Positions 1-8,013 of a stretch of 64,000 bases of DNA are shown here, in pieces. This stretch comes from an uncultured Brevibacillus sp. (lineage in GTDB: Bacteria > Bacillota > Bacilli > Brevibacillales > Brevibacillaceae), in assembly GCF_947502445.1 (NCBI RefSeq), contig NZ_CANMZW010000025.1:18377-82376 (forward strand), read 5' to 3'. The notes under the pieces were generated by a model, which saw only the letters and a program-made list of their open reading frames with translations, was not told the origin of the DNA and made no database searches. The stretch's first letter is position 1; every line of letters starts with the position of its first letter. The translations under genes were made by a program, and so were the position numbers.

Positions 1-1
1 G

Positions 2-1078
2 CCGTTCGAGCCAACGGTCATAGATGGCAAGCTCTTTGCCCGTGGTGCAGCAGATAACAAGGGCGATCTCGTAGCTCGCCTGACTGCCATCCAGATTCTT
101 CAGCAAGCTGAAGGTGGATTGCCTTGCAACATCAAATTCATGGTCGAGGGCGAAGAAGAGATCGGAAGTCCAAATCTGGAGCCGTATATTCAGGAGTATA
201 AAGAGCTTTTCGCCGCCGATGCCTGCATTTGGGAATTCGGTGGAAAAGATGAGGCAGAGAGAATCGGCATGGTGGCCGGTATTAAAGGAATGGCCTACAT
301 GGAGCTGACATGCGTCGGAGCCGACATCGACATGCACTCTTCAGTCGGAGCCTATGTTGATAATGCTGCATGGCGACTTGTGCAAGCATTGGGAACGATG
401 AAAAATCAGCAAAATGAAATTCTCGTGAAAGGCTTCTATGATGGCATTGTAGAACCGACGGAAGATGAGAAAATGGTCGTCGCCGAGCTGCCATTTGACG
501 AAGCTGCGGTAACGGAGCTATTTGGACTGAAGCGTCCGCTGATTACTGAGGCCAAAGGAATTGATCCACGTGATGCGATGGTATTTCATCCGACCATGAC
601 GATTTGCGGTCTGGTTAGCGGTTACATTGGCGAAGGAGCCAAAACCGTTCTGCCGAAAAATGCAAAGGCAAAGGTGGACTGCCGTTTGGTCCCAGGGCAA
701 GATCCCGATCACATTCTTGCGTGCATTCAGCAGCATTTGCATGATCACGGGTTTACGGACATTCAGGCAACGATGATTAACGGACAAAAAGCGTATCGCT
801 CTGATTTCCACCATCCGTTCGTGGCACATGTGCTAAGTACTGCCCGTCAGGTTTATGAAAACGAGCCGGTGCTTGCACCTAATGCGGCAGGTACAGGTCC
901 GATGTTTGCATTCGGCGAAGCGTTGCAGCTTCCGATCGTGAGTACAGGGGTAGGCTGGGTAGGCTGCAAGGTGCATGCGCCAAACGAGTCTATTCGCCTG
1001 AAAGATTTCGAAGAGGGCATTGCCCACATGGTATTCTTGATTTCCGGCTTTGCACAAGCGCTAGATAGCATAAAATAA
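2..1078 (+). CDS. M20 family metallopeptidase (dipeptidase), 5'-truncated by window edge
   Basis: The reading frame is open from base 2, so the start lies outside the window; 358 residues are visible. The fragment opens near the first metal-binding region: ARGAADNKGD carries the bridging Asp at about residue 18, and the catalytic Glu lies in VEGEEEIG at about residue 50. The middle section (PKNAKAKVDCRLVPGQ) is typical of the M20 lid/dimerisation domain. Family members are cytosolic two-zinc di- or aminopeptidases; the exact substrate cannot be read. A terminator follows, so it ends its transcript. The TTG at 119 is internal and is not the start. Confidence 0.88.
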   Translation, partial: PFEPTVIDGKLFARGAADNKGDLVARLTAIQILQQAEGGLPCNIKFMVEGEEEIGSPNLEPYIQEYKELFAADACIWEFGGKDEAERIGMVAGIKGMAYMELTCVGADIDMHSSVGAYVDNAAWRLVQALGTMKNQQNEILVKGFYDGIVEPTEDEKMVVAELPFDEAAVTELFGLKRPLITEAKGIDPRDAMVFHPTMTICGLVSGYIGEGAKTVLPKNAKAKVDCRLVPGQDPDHILACIQQHLHDHGFTDIQATMINGQKAYRSDFHHPFVAHVLSTARQVYENEPVLAPNAAGTGPMFAFGEALQLPIVSTGVGWVGCKVHAPNESIRLKDFEEGIAHMVFLISGFAQALDSIK

Positions 1079-1086
1079 TCGTAGAA

Positions 1087-1118
1087 AAGGCCTCGCGCTT
1101 TTTGTCGCGGGGTCTTTT
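1087..1118 (+). terminator. Rho-independent terminator after M20 peptidase
   Basis: A short GC-rich stem (CCTCGCG pairing with CGCGGGG, with one G-U pair) and a T-rich loop is followed by TCTTTT, nine bases after the peptidase stop codon. Confidence 0.7.
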
Positions 1119-1210
1119 GCCATCTAACAGTTACAGAGTGGACTTTCTTTTTGCAAACCATGTACAATCAATCATAATAATGATGCGTACAACCTTAGGA
1201 GGCGAAAAGC

Positions 1211-2182
1211 GTGAACAGTGAAAACTCCCAATTTGAGATCGCTACCTTTGCGGGTGGATGCTTTTGGTGCATGGTCAGTCCATTTGACAAAATGCCAGGT
1301 ATTGTGAAGGTCGTCTCAGGCTATACGGGCGGCCACGTTGAAAATCCGACGTACGAACAAGTCTGCTCCGATACGACTGGGCACTATGAAGCCGTGCAAA
1401 TTACATATGATCCCGCTCTCATGCCTTACGAAGAGCTTCTGCAAATCTTTTGGCGCCAAATTGATCCGACAGATGCAGGTGGTCAATTTGGGGATCGCGG
1501 ACAATCATACGCTCCCGCGATTTTCTACCATACTCCAGAGCAGGAGAGTCTCGCTTTGCAGTCCAAGCAAGAGCTTGATGCGAGTGGCCGCTTTTCCAAT
1601 CCGATACAAACACTGATTCTGCCTGCGAAGCCTTTCTATCCGGCAGAAGAATATCACCAGGACTACTATCAAAAAAATCCACTCCGCTATCAGTATTATC
1701 GTGCTGCATCAGGTAGAGCCAAATTCACTAAGGAAGCATGGCGCGACCATGGCAAGCTGGAAGAATTGAAAAAAAAGCTTACGCCTTTGCAATACGAGGT
1801 TACACAAAATAGCGGAACCGAGCGCCCTTTTTCCAATGAATTTTGGGATCATAAAGGAGAAGGGATTTATGTAGACATCGTTTCGGGTGAACCCTTGTTT
1901 AGCTCGTTGGATAAATTCGATTCTGGCTGCGGTTGGCCATCCTTTACGAAGCCAATGACAGAAGAAAATGTTACAGAGCACATCGATCTGACTCACAATA
2001 TGGTGAGGACAGAAGTTCGCAGCAAGGGAGCAGACTCTCATCTTGGACATGTTTTCGAGGATGGACCTGGTGAGAATGGACTGCGTTACTGCATTAACTC
2101 AGCTGCCCTGCGCTTCATCCCAAAAGACCGCCTGGATGCAGAAGGCTTTGGGGCATATAAGTATTTATTTGAAAAGAACTAG
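1211..2182 (+). CDS. msrAB: Bifunctional peptide methionine sulfoxide reductase MsrA-MsrB
   Basis: This 323-residue fusion repairs oxidised methionine. The N-terminal MsrA domain (about 1-160) has the GCFW motif at residues 16-19 with catalytic Cys17 and reduces the S-sulfoxide. The C-terminal MsrB domain (about 185-320) shows GCGWPSF, HLGHVFEDGP and the catalytic Cys in RYCINSAAL, and reduces the R-sulfoxide. The GTG start at 1211 is preceded by AGGAGGCG. There is no signal peptide, so it should act in the cytosol. It is monocistronic, with terminators on both sides. Domain order A-B is the common arrangement in Firmicutes. Confidence 0.95.
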   Translation: MNSENSQFEIATFAGGCFWCMVSPFDKMPGIVKVVSGYTGGHVENPTYEQVCSDTTGHYEAVQITYDPALMPYEELLQIFWRQIDPTDAGGQFGDRGQSYAPAIFYHTPEQESLALQSKQELDASGRFSNPIQTLILPAKPFYPAEEYHQDYYQKNPLRYQYYRAASGRAKFTKEAWRDHGKLEELKKKLTPLQYEVTQNSGTERPFSNEFWDHKGEGIYVDIVSGEPLFSSLDKFDSGCGWPSFTKPMTEENVTEHIDLTHNMVRTEVRSKGADSHLGHVFEDGPGENGLRYCINSAALRFIPKDRLDAEGFGAYKYLFEKN

Positions 2183-2215
2183 CGTTAAGCGTATCATTCC
2201 CAGATGGGAATACCT

Positions 2216-2256
2216 GACCGCCACTCTCGCACAAGCTGAGAGAAGGCGGTCTTTTT
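2216..2256 (+). terminator. Rho-independent terminator after msrAB
   Basis: GACCGCC (2216-2222) pairs with GGCGGTC (2245-2251); an inner CTCTCGC/GAGAG stem and a TTTTT tail follow. Confidence 0.85.
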
Positions 2257-2302
2257 GCACACAATAGTAGGAGTAACATCGGGCGCAGCACGAGGAGGGG
2301 CT

Positions 2303-3880
2303 ATGAAAGGCAAGGGGAAATATCACATCTGGCTAATCGGTATGCTATTGGTGGTAGCCGCTTCATTAACCGCCTGCACTTTCGGTCAAAAGCCATCAGA
2401 AGAACACAAGCTTCCACCAGCTAAAACGGTTGTCGAAGGCGGGACATTAGTCATCGCTCGCAAGTTCGATGCAGGAAATCTGGACCCTCATTTTATTTCT
2501 ACAATTAGTGCAGCCAGTGTTGTTTATCAAAAAGTTTACGAGGGACTGGTCACGCGAGATATCAATATGGTGATTCAGCCCCAGCTTGCTACGGAGTGGC
2601 AACAAATAGACGATGTGACGTGGGAATTCAAGCTGCGTCATGGCGTTGTTTTTCACGATGGAACCGAGTTTAACGCTGATGCGGTGAAAAAAACGTTTGA
2701 TCGTGTACGTGACCCGTGGGTAGGATCAACAAGAGCTGCCATGTTTGACAAAATAAAAGAAGTGAAGGTCTTGGACGACTATACCGTACAAATTCGTCTT
2801 TCCGCCCCGTTTACCCCGATTCTTTCCATTTTGGCAAGTCATGAAGGAAGTATCCTGAGTCCCAAAGGAATAGCCACCTACGGAAAGGGTCTTTCTCATC
2901 ATCCCGTTGGCACAGGACCGTTTACGTTATCGTCGTGGACAGCGGAGAAAGAAATTGTTTTGAAAGAGAACCAGCAGTACTGGGGCAACAAACCCAAGCT
3001 GGATCGGATCATTTTCCGCGTGATTCCGGATGATGAAGAGAGAATTGAGCTGGTAGAGCAAGGCGATGCCCAAATTGCTGAATCGATTCCTGTTACAGAG
3101 ATCGAGCGGATTCAGGCGTCACAACAGATGAGGATTTATCGCAGTGAGGCGCTCGGTACTGAGTTTGTGGGGTTTAACGTCGCTAAAAAGCCGCTAAATG
3201 ATTTGCGCGTACGCCAAGCAATCAGCTATGCAATCGAAACGAGTTCCATCATTAAAGGGGTATATAACAATGTCGGCACGCAAGCGAATTCCACACTAGG
3301 CCCTAAAGTATTCGGGTACTCCTCCGTACTCAAGAAATATCCGTACGATTTGAATAAAGCGAGAGATTTGCTTGACCAAGCAGGTTATCCAGATGGATTT
3401 TCTACTACGATTCTTACCTATGACCGAATGGACCGTATCAACGTTGCTGGCGTTATACGATCTCAGCTAAAAGGGATTGGCATTGACGCCAAAATCCAGG
3501 TCGTCAGCTATGATGCCTTTGTGGATATGCTGGAAAGAACAAAGGAGCACGACATATTTGTGAGCGGCTGGGGCAATGCGACTGGCGATGCCGATTACAA
3601 CCAGTACAATCTCTTCCATACCATAGGGGGTGGGAGAGGAAACAGTTTTATGTACAGCAATCGCGAGCTGGATCGATTGATCGAAGCGGGTAGAGAGGAA
3701 ACAGATACACAAAAGAGATTGAGCATTTATGTCAAAGCGCAAGAGTTGGAAAGGCAAGAAGCGTTGATCGTCCCTTTTCGCAATCTCGAAAATCTGGCAG
3801 CCATCCATAACAGCATCGAAGGCTTTGCAATGAGTCCAGCAGGTTATCTCATGCTAGATAAGGTCATGATCAAGAAATGA
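2303..3880 (+). CDS. ABC transporter substrate-binding lipoprotein, family 5 (peptide/nickel type)
   Basis: A 525-residue protein begins with a basic and hydrophobic signal sequence ending in the lipobox LTAC, so it should be lipid-anchored on the outer face of the membrane. The body has the family-5 solute-binding pattern: GGTLVIARKFDAGNLDPH near the N-terminus, FHDGTEFNADAVKKTFDR, GTGPFTLSSW, and the C-terminal GWGNATGDADYNQYN region. The ATG at 2303 follows GAGGAGGGG; the open frame upstream runs into the preceding terminator. No permease or ATPase genes adjoin it, so it is an orphan binding protein, probably for oligopeptides. A broken paralogue lies at 34331-35475. Confidence 0.9.
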   Translation: MKGKGKYHIWLIGMLLVVAASLTACTFGQKPSEEHKLPPAKTVVEGGTLVIARKFDAGNLDPHFISTISAASVVYQKVYEGLVTRDINMVIQPQLATEWQQIDDVTWEFKLRHGVVFHDGTEFNADAVKKTFDRVRDPWVGSTRAAMFDKIKEVKVLDDYTVQIRLSAPFTPILSILASHEGSILSPKGIATYGKGLSHHPVGTGPFTLSSWTAEKEIVLKENQQYWGNKPKLDRIIFRVIPDDEERIELVEQGDAQIAESIPVTEIERIQASQQMRIYRSEALGTEFVGFNVAKKPLNDLRVRQAISYAIETSSIIKGVYNNVGTQANSTLGPKVFGYSSVLKKYPYDLNKARDLLDQAGYPDGFSTTILTYDRMDRINVAGVIRSQLKGIGIDAKIQVVSYDAFVDMLERTKEHDIFVSGWGNATGDADYNQYNLFHTIGGGRGNSFMYSNRELDRLIEAGREETDTQKRLSIYVKAQELERQEALIVPFRNLENLAAIHNSIEGFAMSPAGYLMLDKVMIKK

Positions 3881-3883
3881 ACG

Positions 3884-3915
3884 AAAAGACACTCTTCATA
3901 GAGGAGTGCCTTTTC
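3884..3915 (+). terminator. Terminator-like hairpin after binding protein
   Basis: AAAAGACACTC... pairs with ...GAGTGCCTTTTC just after the stop codon, giving a stem with T-rich exit. Confidence 0.6.
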
Positions 3916-4048
3916 GTTTCGATGAAAAACTATAAGTACATAGTTAATAAGTATAAACAAAAATAGTGATATTGTATAGAATTGTGAAAAGTGTTGCAGT
4001 ATAATGAAAAATATTTTTAGTTAAAATAAAAAGTGGGAGAGAGACAAA

Positions 4049-4978
4049 GTGAACACCGTAGAGAGAATAAGCAAATTTGTTGGGGGCACTTTTTCCATTT
4101 GGGTCATTCTGTTTGCCATTCTTGGATTTTTTGCACCTGAGGCTTTTGTAGGAGGAAAAGGGTATATATCGATCTTGCTCGGCGTGATTATGTTCGGAAT
4201 GGGGCTGACTCTATCGTCGGCTGATTTCCGGGAGGTTTTTCGTCGGCCTGTTGATGTTCTCATCGGAGTGGTTGGACATTATCTCATCATGCCATCGCTT
4301 GCCTATGTCCTGGCTGTCGTACTCAATCTTCCGCCAGATATTGCGGTTGGGGTAATCTTGGTAGGCTGCTGTCCGAGCGGTACTGCGTCCAATGTCATGA
4401 CCTACCTTTCCAAAGGGGATGTAGCATTAGGCGTTTCTGTCGCAGCTGTCTCCACGCTGATCGCACCGATTGCCACGCCTGCACTCATTTCGCTATTAGC
4501 CGGTCATTGGATGGAGATCAATACGCAATCCTTGTTCATGGATATCGTGATGGTCGTGATCGTTCCGATTGTGCTTGGTGTCCTCGTCAAGGCATTGTTT
4601 CATAAACAGGCGGAAGCGAGCGCAAAGGCATTGCCACTCGTATCAACGATTGCGATTGTATTGATCGTAGCGATTGTGGTTGCCATTAATAAAGGAAAGA
4701 TCGTGGAAACTGGCTTGATCATTTTTGCCGTTGTCATTTTGCATAACGTATTGGGCTATTTATTGGGCTACTTTTTTGCCAAGCTGTTTGGCTTGAATCT
4801 GGCAAAGCGTAAGGCCATCACTTTAGAAACAGGGATGCAAAACTCCGGTCTTGGAGCTGCCTTGGCAGCGGCTCACTTTAATCCACTTGCTGCTGTCCCA
4901 AGTGCCATTTTTAGTGTGTGGCACAATATTTCCGGCTCCGTTCTGGCAACCTGGTTTGCCAAAAAAGAAGAGAAGTAA
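4049..4978 (+). CDS. Bile acid:sodium symporter (BASS) family transporter
   Basis: This is a 309-residue polytopic membrane protein with about nine or ten hydrophobic segments from residue 15 to the end. Family signatures include GVIMFGMGLTLS early in the protein, VGCCPSGTASNVMTYLSKGD around residues 108-128 (the crossover sodium/substrate region) and the late ETGMQNSGLGAALA motif. Related Bacillus proteins (YocS type) are sodium-coupled carriers of organic anions; the substrate here is unknown. The GTG start at 4049 is preceded by a GGGAGAGAG ribosome site. A TATAAT box lies at 4000-4005 but no clear -35 was found. A strong terminator follows, so the gene is monocistronic. Confidence 0.88.
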   Translation: MNTVERISKFVGGTFSIWVILFAILGFFAPEAFVGGKGYISILLGVIMFGMGLTLSSADFREVFRRPVDVLIGVVGHYLIMPSLAYVLAVVLNLPPDIAVGVILVGCCPSGTASNVMTYLSKGDVALGVSVAAVSTLIAPIATPALISLLAGHWMEINTQSLFMDIVMVVIVPIVLGVLVKALFHKQAEASAKALPLVSTIAIVLIVAIVVAINKGKIVETGLIIFAVVILHNVLGYLLGYFFAKLFGLNLAKRKAITLETGMQNSGLGAALAAAHFNPLAAVPSAIFSVWHNISGSVLATWFAKKEEK

Positions 4979-4982
4979 TCAT

Positions 4983-5031
4983 AACCCTCGTGAGAATCAA
5001 GGCAAGCAATTGATTCTCATGAGGGTTTTTA
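4983..5031 (+). terminator. Strong terminator after BASS transporter
   Basis: A near-perfect 18-bp stem (4983-5000 with 5010-5027) with one mismatch is followed by TTTTT. Confidence 0.9.
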
Positions 5032-5169
5032 CATGACGGTTTACATTTTTTATCAAGCTCCTTTTTCATCACCACGCGTTTACACTTTCATTATTCGGTA
5101 CAGATAATCGAAACTTGAATTATTTTTTCCCAGCTCTTGTAAGTGGACCGCTTTTGGTTTTCTTGCTGA

Positions 5170-5380
5170 GAGTATCAGGAGCAATTGCGCAAACAAATGG
5201 CAGCGGAACAGTCAGCTCTTCCCGTCATTGCAAAAGCATATCCAGGGAACATAACCAATCAAGAATTTTATGGCGGTCCATGGGGAGATTGTACATCTAT
5301 TCTTGGTGTCCATCCTGTACGAGACAGATGACGACTACTATGAAATTCCAACTCCGTATACCTTTTTGCATACGCCCTAG
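5170..5380 (+). pseudogene. Degraded coding fragment, unidentified
   Basis: Two frames carry protein-like sequence that joins at a +1 shift near 5297-5302. The first part reads EYQEQLRKQMAAEQSALP... to FYGGPWGDCTSI. The second continues ...LVSILYETDDDYYEIPTPY and stops at TAG 5378-5380. No start codon with a ribosome site precedes it and a TGA sits immediately upstream. I do not recognise the family. It is reported because both pieces have plausible amino-acid composition while the longer open frame over the same bases does not. Confidence 0.35.
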
Positions 5381-5549
5381 CAGATGTTTATTGGAAAGAA
5401 ATAAATTTCAATGTGATAAAATGTCGGGTTCATGTGACGAAATTAGGGGGAACTATGTCATAATGAGTAGGTACTCTGCTTGAGGTAGGGATCCACAATT
5501 AGTAAAAGGGCTCTCCGCTTCACCTAGCCCAAGCGAAAGGAACGTCACG

Positions 5550-6452
5550 ATGAACATACTACATAACCGAAAAAAGTACCGACTCGCACTTGTAACATCT
5601 GCCATCGTATTACTCGCTGGCTGCAGCAGTCTGGCTGCACCTGGTCAACCTGAGACGAGCACGCCTGAAACGCCTAGCGTACAGCCGGAAACTTCCCCAC
5701 CTGCGGAAACTAAGCCGACAGAACCGAATCAGTCTGAAGCTGAACCAGTAAAAGAGAAACCAGCAGAGCAAGAAAAGCCAGCCGAAACCAAACCGCCCAA
5801 ACAAGAACCAGTAAATAAACCTTCTGACTCGATCGAGCTGCCAGATTTAGCGGTTGTTGCTGAGCCACAAAGCATGACGGTACTGGTCAACAAACAGCAG
5901 AAGCTGCCCGAAAACTATACACCAAATGATTTGGTATTTCCCAATGTTCCGTTTTTGCTCCCGGAAAAGAGTGAGAAGCGAAAAATGCGCAAGGAAGCGG
6001 CGGAAGCACTTCAACAATTGTTCGCTGCTGCGAAAACGGATGGTGTTTCACTGGCAGGCGTATCTGCTTACCGCTCTCATGCCTACCAAAAAGCGCTGTT
6101 TAATCGCTACGTACAAAAAGACGGTCTGGAGAAAGCGCGTACTTACAGCGCAATACCAGGTACCAGTGAACACGAAACAGGTCTTTCGATTGACGTCTCC
6201 GGTATTAATGGAAAGTGTGCCGCTGAAAGCTGTTTTGGCGGTACAAAGGAAGCAGAATGGCTAGCCCAGCATTCCGCGGAGTTTGGTTACATCATCCGCT
6301 ATCCTGAAGGAAAAGATGGGATTACCGGCTATATGTATGAGCCATGGCATATTCGCTACGTTGGCGTTGATGTGGCAAAAGAGATTAGTGAAAAGGGGAT
6401 CACACTGGAAGAATACTTTGGTGCTGTTCCTGTCACGGCAGAAAGCAATTAA
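5550..6452 (+). CDS. VanY-like D-alanyl-D-alanine carboxypeptidase lipoprotein (M15B)
   Basis: A 300-residue lipoprotein with a signal sequence ending in LLAGC (lipid Cys at residue 25). Residues 30-90 are a low-complexity Pro/Glu/Thr/Lys linker that likely spans wall polymers. The catalytic M15 domain follows, with SAYRSHAYQ, the zinc site SEHETGLSIDVSG and the late EPWHIRYVG, which supplies the catalytic Glu and third His ligand. It should trim the terminal D-Ala from peptidoglycan stem peptides outside the cell. The ATG at 5550 follows AAAGGAACGTCACG. It is flanked by its own terminator; no vancomycin-resistance genes adjoin it, so a housekeeping wall role is more likely than resistance. 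Confidence 0.92.
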   Translation: MNILHNRKKYRLALVTSAIVLLAGCSSLAAPGQPETSTPETPSVQPETSPPAETKPTEPNQSEAEPVKEKPAEQEKPAETKPPKQEPVNKPSDSIELPDLAVVAEPQSMTVLVNKQQKLPENYTPNDLVFPNVPFLLPEKSEKRKMRKEAAEALQQLFAAAKTDGVSLAGVSAYRSHAYQKALFNRYVQKDGLEKARTYSAIPGTSEHETGLSIDVSGINGKCAAESCFGGTKEAEWLAQHSAEFGYIIRYPEGKDGITGYMYEPWHIRYVGVDVAKEISEKGITLEEYFGAVPVTAESN

Positions 6453-6472
6453 GAGGCAAATATAACGAAAAC

Positions 6473-6501
6473 AAAGAGCTGGCTAGACCGGCTCTTTGCT
6501 T
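6473..6501 (+). terminator. Rho-independent terminator after VanY-like gene
   Basis: AAAGAGCTGG pairs with CCGGCTCTTT across a five-base loop, followed by a T-rich run. Confidence 0.75.
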
Positions 6502-6581
6502 TATCGTTGAACTTTGAGACCTCTCACTTCGCACAGTCTGGTATTTGAAAAACTATGCTATAATGATCACGGGTGAAGATA

Positions 6582-7229
6582 ATGAGCGAAAAATCAATCA
6601 GAGAACGAATTATTGAAACATCCATGCGCCTGTTTGAAGCGAATGGGTATCATCGGGTGACCGTTGATCAGATTGTAAAGGAAAGCGGAACTTCAAAAGG
6701 GGGCTTTTACCACAACTTTAAGTCCAAGGATGAACTGCTCTACATCATTCATGATCAATTTATTACATACGTATTGGAAAAGGCAGAGGAAGCGTACGAG
6801 CAATGGGATACGCCGACAGAACGACTGCAAGCGATCGTGAAATCCTTCGTGATGATGATCGATTTGTACCGCTCACAGGTCACCATTTTTTACCAGGAGA
6901 GCTTGTTCCTCTCTCCAGAGTACTTCAAGGATATCGAGATAAAAAGGGATCGCTACAAACAAATCATGTTCACAGTGATTCAGGACGGTATCGCCTCAGG
7001 TGAATTCCGCCCCGAGCTGCCCGTCCCGATTGTATCCATGGCGATTTTTGGAATGGTCAACTGGATTTATAAGTGGTATCAAAAGTCAGGGACATATTCA
7101 ATCGAACAGATTGCTGATATTTACGCGGATATGGTGCTGCACTCGGTATTAAAGCGTGATGCGATGGAAAACCCCGATTTTAATCGCTTTTTTTTACAAC
7201 ATCCGGATTTCCCGTATAAGCCATTGTAA
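6582..7229 (+). CDS. TetR/AcrR family transcriptional regulator, likely repressor of the downstream operon
   Basis: This 215-residue protein has an N-terminal TetR helix-turn-helix: IRERIIETSMRLFEANGYHRVTVDQIV followed by GTSKGGFYHNFKSKDELLY (about residues 5-55). The remainder is an all-helical ligand domain without a recognisable effector signature. ATG 6582 is chosen over GTG 6573 because GGGTGA lies five bases upstream of it; a TATAAT box is at 6559-6564. The gene lies directly upstream of, and in the same orientation as, the propionyl-CoA/methylmalonyl-CoA operon, with three palindromes between them. An acyl-CoA-responsive repressor of that operon is the natural inference. Confidence 0.88.
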   Translation: MSEKSIRERIIETSMRLFEANGYHRVTVDQIVKESGTSKGGFYHNFKSKDELLYIIHDQFITYVLEKAEEAYEQWDTPTERLQAIVKSFVMMIDLYRSQVTIFYQESLFLSPEYFKDIEIKRDRYKQIMFTVIQDGIASGEFRPELPVPIVSMAIFGMVNWIYKWYQKSGTYSIEQIADIYADMVLHSVLKRDAMENPDFNRFFLQHPDFPYKPL

Positions 7230-7330
7230 GGAAAAAGGTGGATGGCCAAGGAAACAGCGGCTATGCTCAGCTAGTGTAGAACAGCAGGGTCCTAGTCGCT
7301 TGGCAGCCTTGTTTTAAAAAATGAGCTCTA

Positions 7331-7434
7331 CAGACCAACTAGTTGGTCTGTACTATGATTCAGACATTTGGTATAATAATCGAGAGACCAACTGGTCGGT
7401 CCTGCACGATAGTACGAAACCAACCAGTCGGTTT
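7331..7434 (+). promoter_or_regulatory. Three palindromic operators around a TATAAT box, operon promoter region
   Basis: A perfect 20-bp palindrome occupies 7331-7350 (left half CAGACCAACT). Two imperfect copies follow at 7386-7401 (GACCAAC TG GTCGGTC) and 7417-7434 (AACCAAC with GTCGGTT). All share the half-site ACCAAC/GTYGGT. A TATAAT lies at 7372-7377 between the first and second copies; no good -35 is visible. The spacing, symmetry and position directly after tetR and ahead of the first operon gene suit TetR-family repressor binding that blocks promoter access and elongation. Confidence 0.8.
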
Positions 7435-7476
7435 GTATCGAATTACAAGCTGACATGGATAACAGGAGGAATCATT

Positions 7477-7974
7477 GTGCTTACCATTTATGAACTGAGA
7501 GAACTTGTAAAGCTATTGGAACAAACCGATGTAGAATCATTCGAAGTGAAAAATGAAGATTCTCGCTTATCGATAAAAAGAAGACTTGGCGAGCAGCCTG
7601 TAGTAGTTCAAGCTCCTGTAACTCCGGCAAAGCTCGCTGTTGTTACCCAAGTCGCCCCACCAAAGGCAGAGAAACCTGCTTCATCAGCTGCTCCAGTGCA
7701 ACCACCTGCATCGCAAGTTGAAGAGACGGAAAACCTGTACAAAATTACGTCTCCCATGGTCGGTACTTTTTATGCAGCTCCAGCAGCAGATGCAGCTCCA
7801 TACGTCTCCGTACATGATCAAGTTCAACCGACTACAATTGTATGTATCGTGGAAGCCATGAAGCTGTTTAATGAAATAGAAGCTGAGGTCAAGGGCGAAA
7901 TCGTCCAAATATTAGTGGAAAACGGCCAATTAGTCGATCAGGGACAGCCATTGTTCTTGGTAAAGCGGGTATAA
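7477..7974 (+). CDS. Biotin carboxyl carrier protein (BCCP), lysine-containing copy
   Basis: A 165-residue carrier with an N-terminal TIYELRELVKLLEQTDVESFEV segment typical of AccB, an Ala/Pro/Gln-rich hinge at about 45-85, and a C-terminal biotinyl domain containing the canonical VEAMKLFNEI, whose Lys accepts biotin. The GTG start at 7477 has ACAGGAGGA at ideal spacing; the frame is open further upstream, but that part runs through the operators. As first gene of the operon it should carry CO2 from the biotin carboxylase (15448) to the carboxyltransferase (13386). A second, lysine-less copy is at 14978. Confidence 0.93.
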   Translation: MLTIYELRELVKLLEQTDVESFEVKNEDSRLSIKRRLGEQPVVVQAPVTPAKLAVVTQVAPPKAEKPASSAAPVQPPASQVEETENLYKITSPMVGTFYAAPAADAAPYVSVHDQVQPTTIVCIVEAMKLFNEIEAEVKGEIVQILVENGQLVDQGQPLFLVKRV

Positions 7975-8013
7975 TAGCGATAGCATTGATTGAACCGGGG
8001 GAGGTCAGGTTTC

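Noticed and set aside
5115..5483. 122-residue open frame between the BASS and VanY genes
   Set aside because: Cys/Arg/Ser-rich shadow composition; the protein-like text lies in the other frames and is reported as a relic instead.
7230..8013. Cobalamin riboswitch upstream of the mutase genes
   Set aside because: I looked for the conserved B12-box pattern and saw none; the region is explained by TetR-type palindromes.
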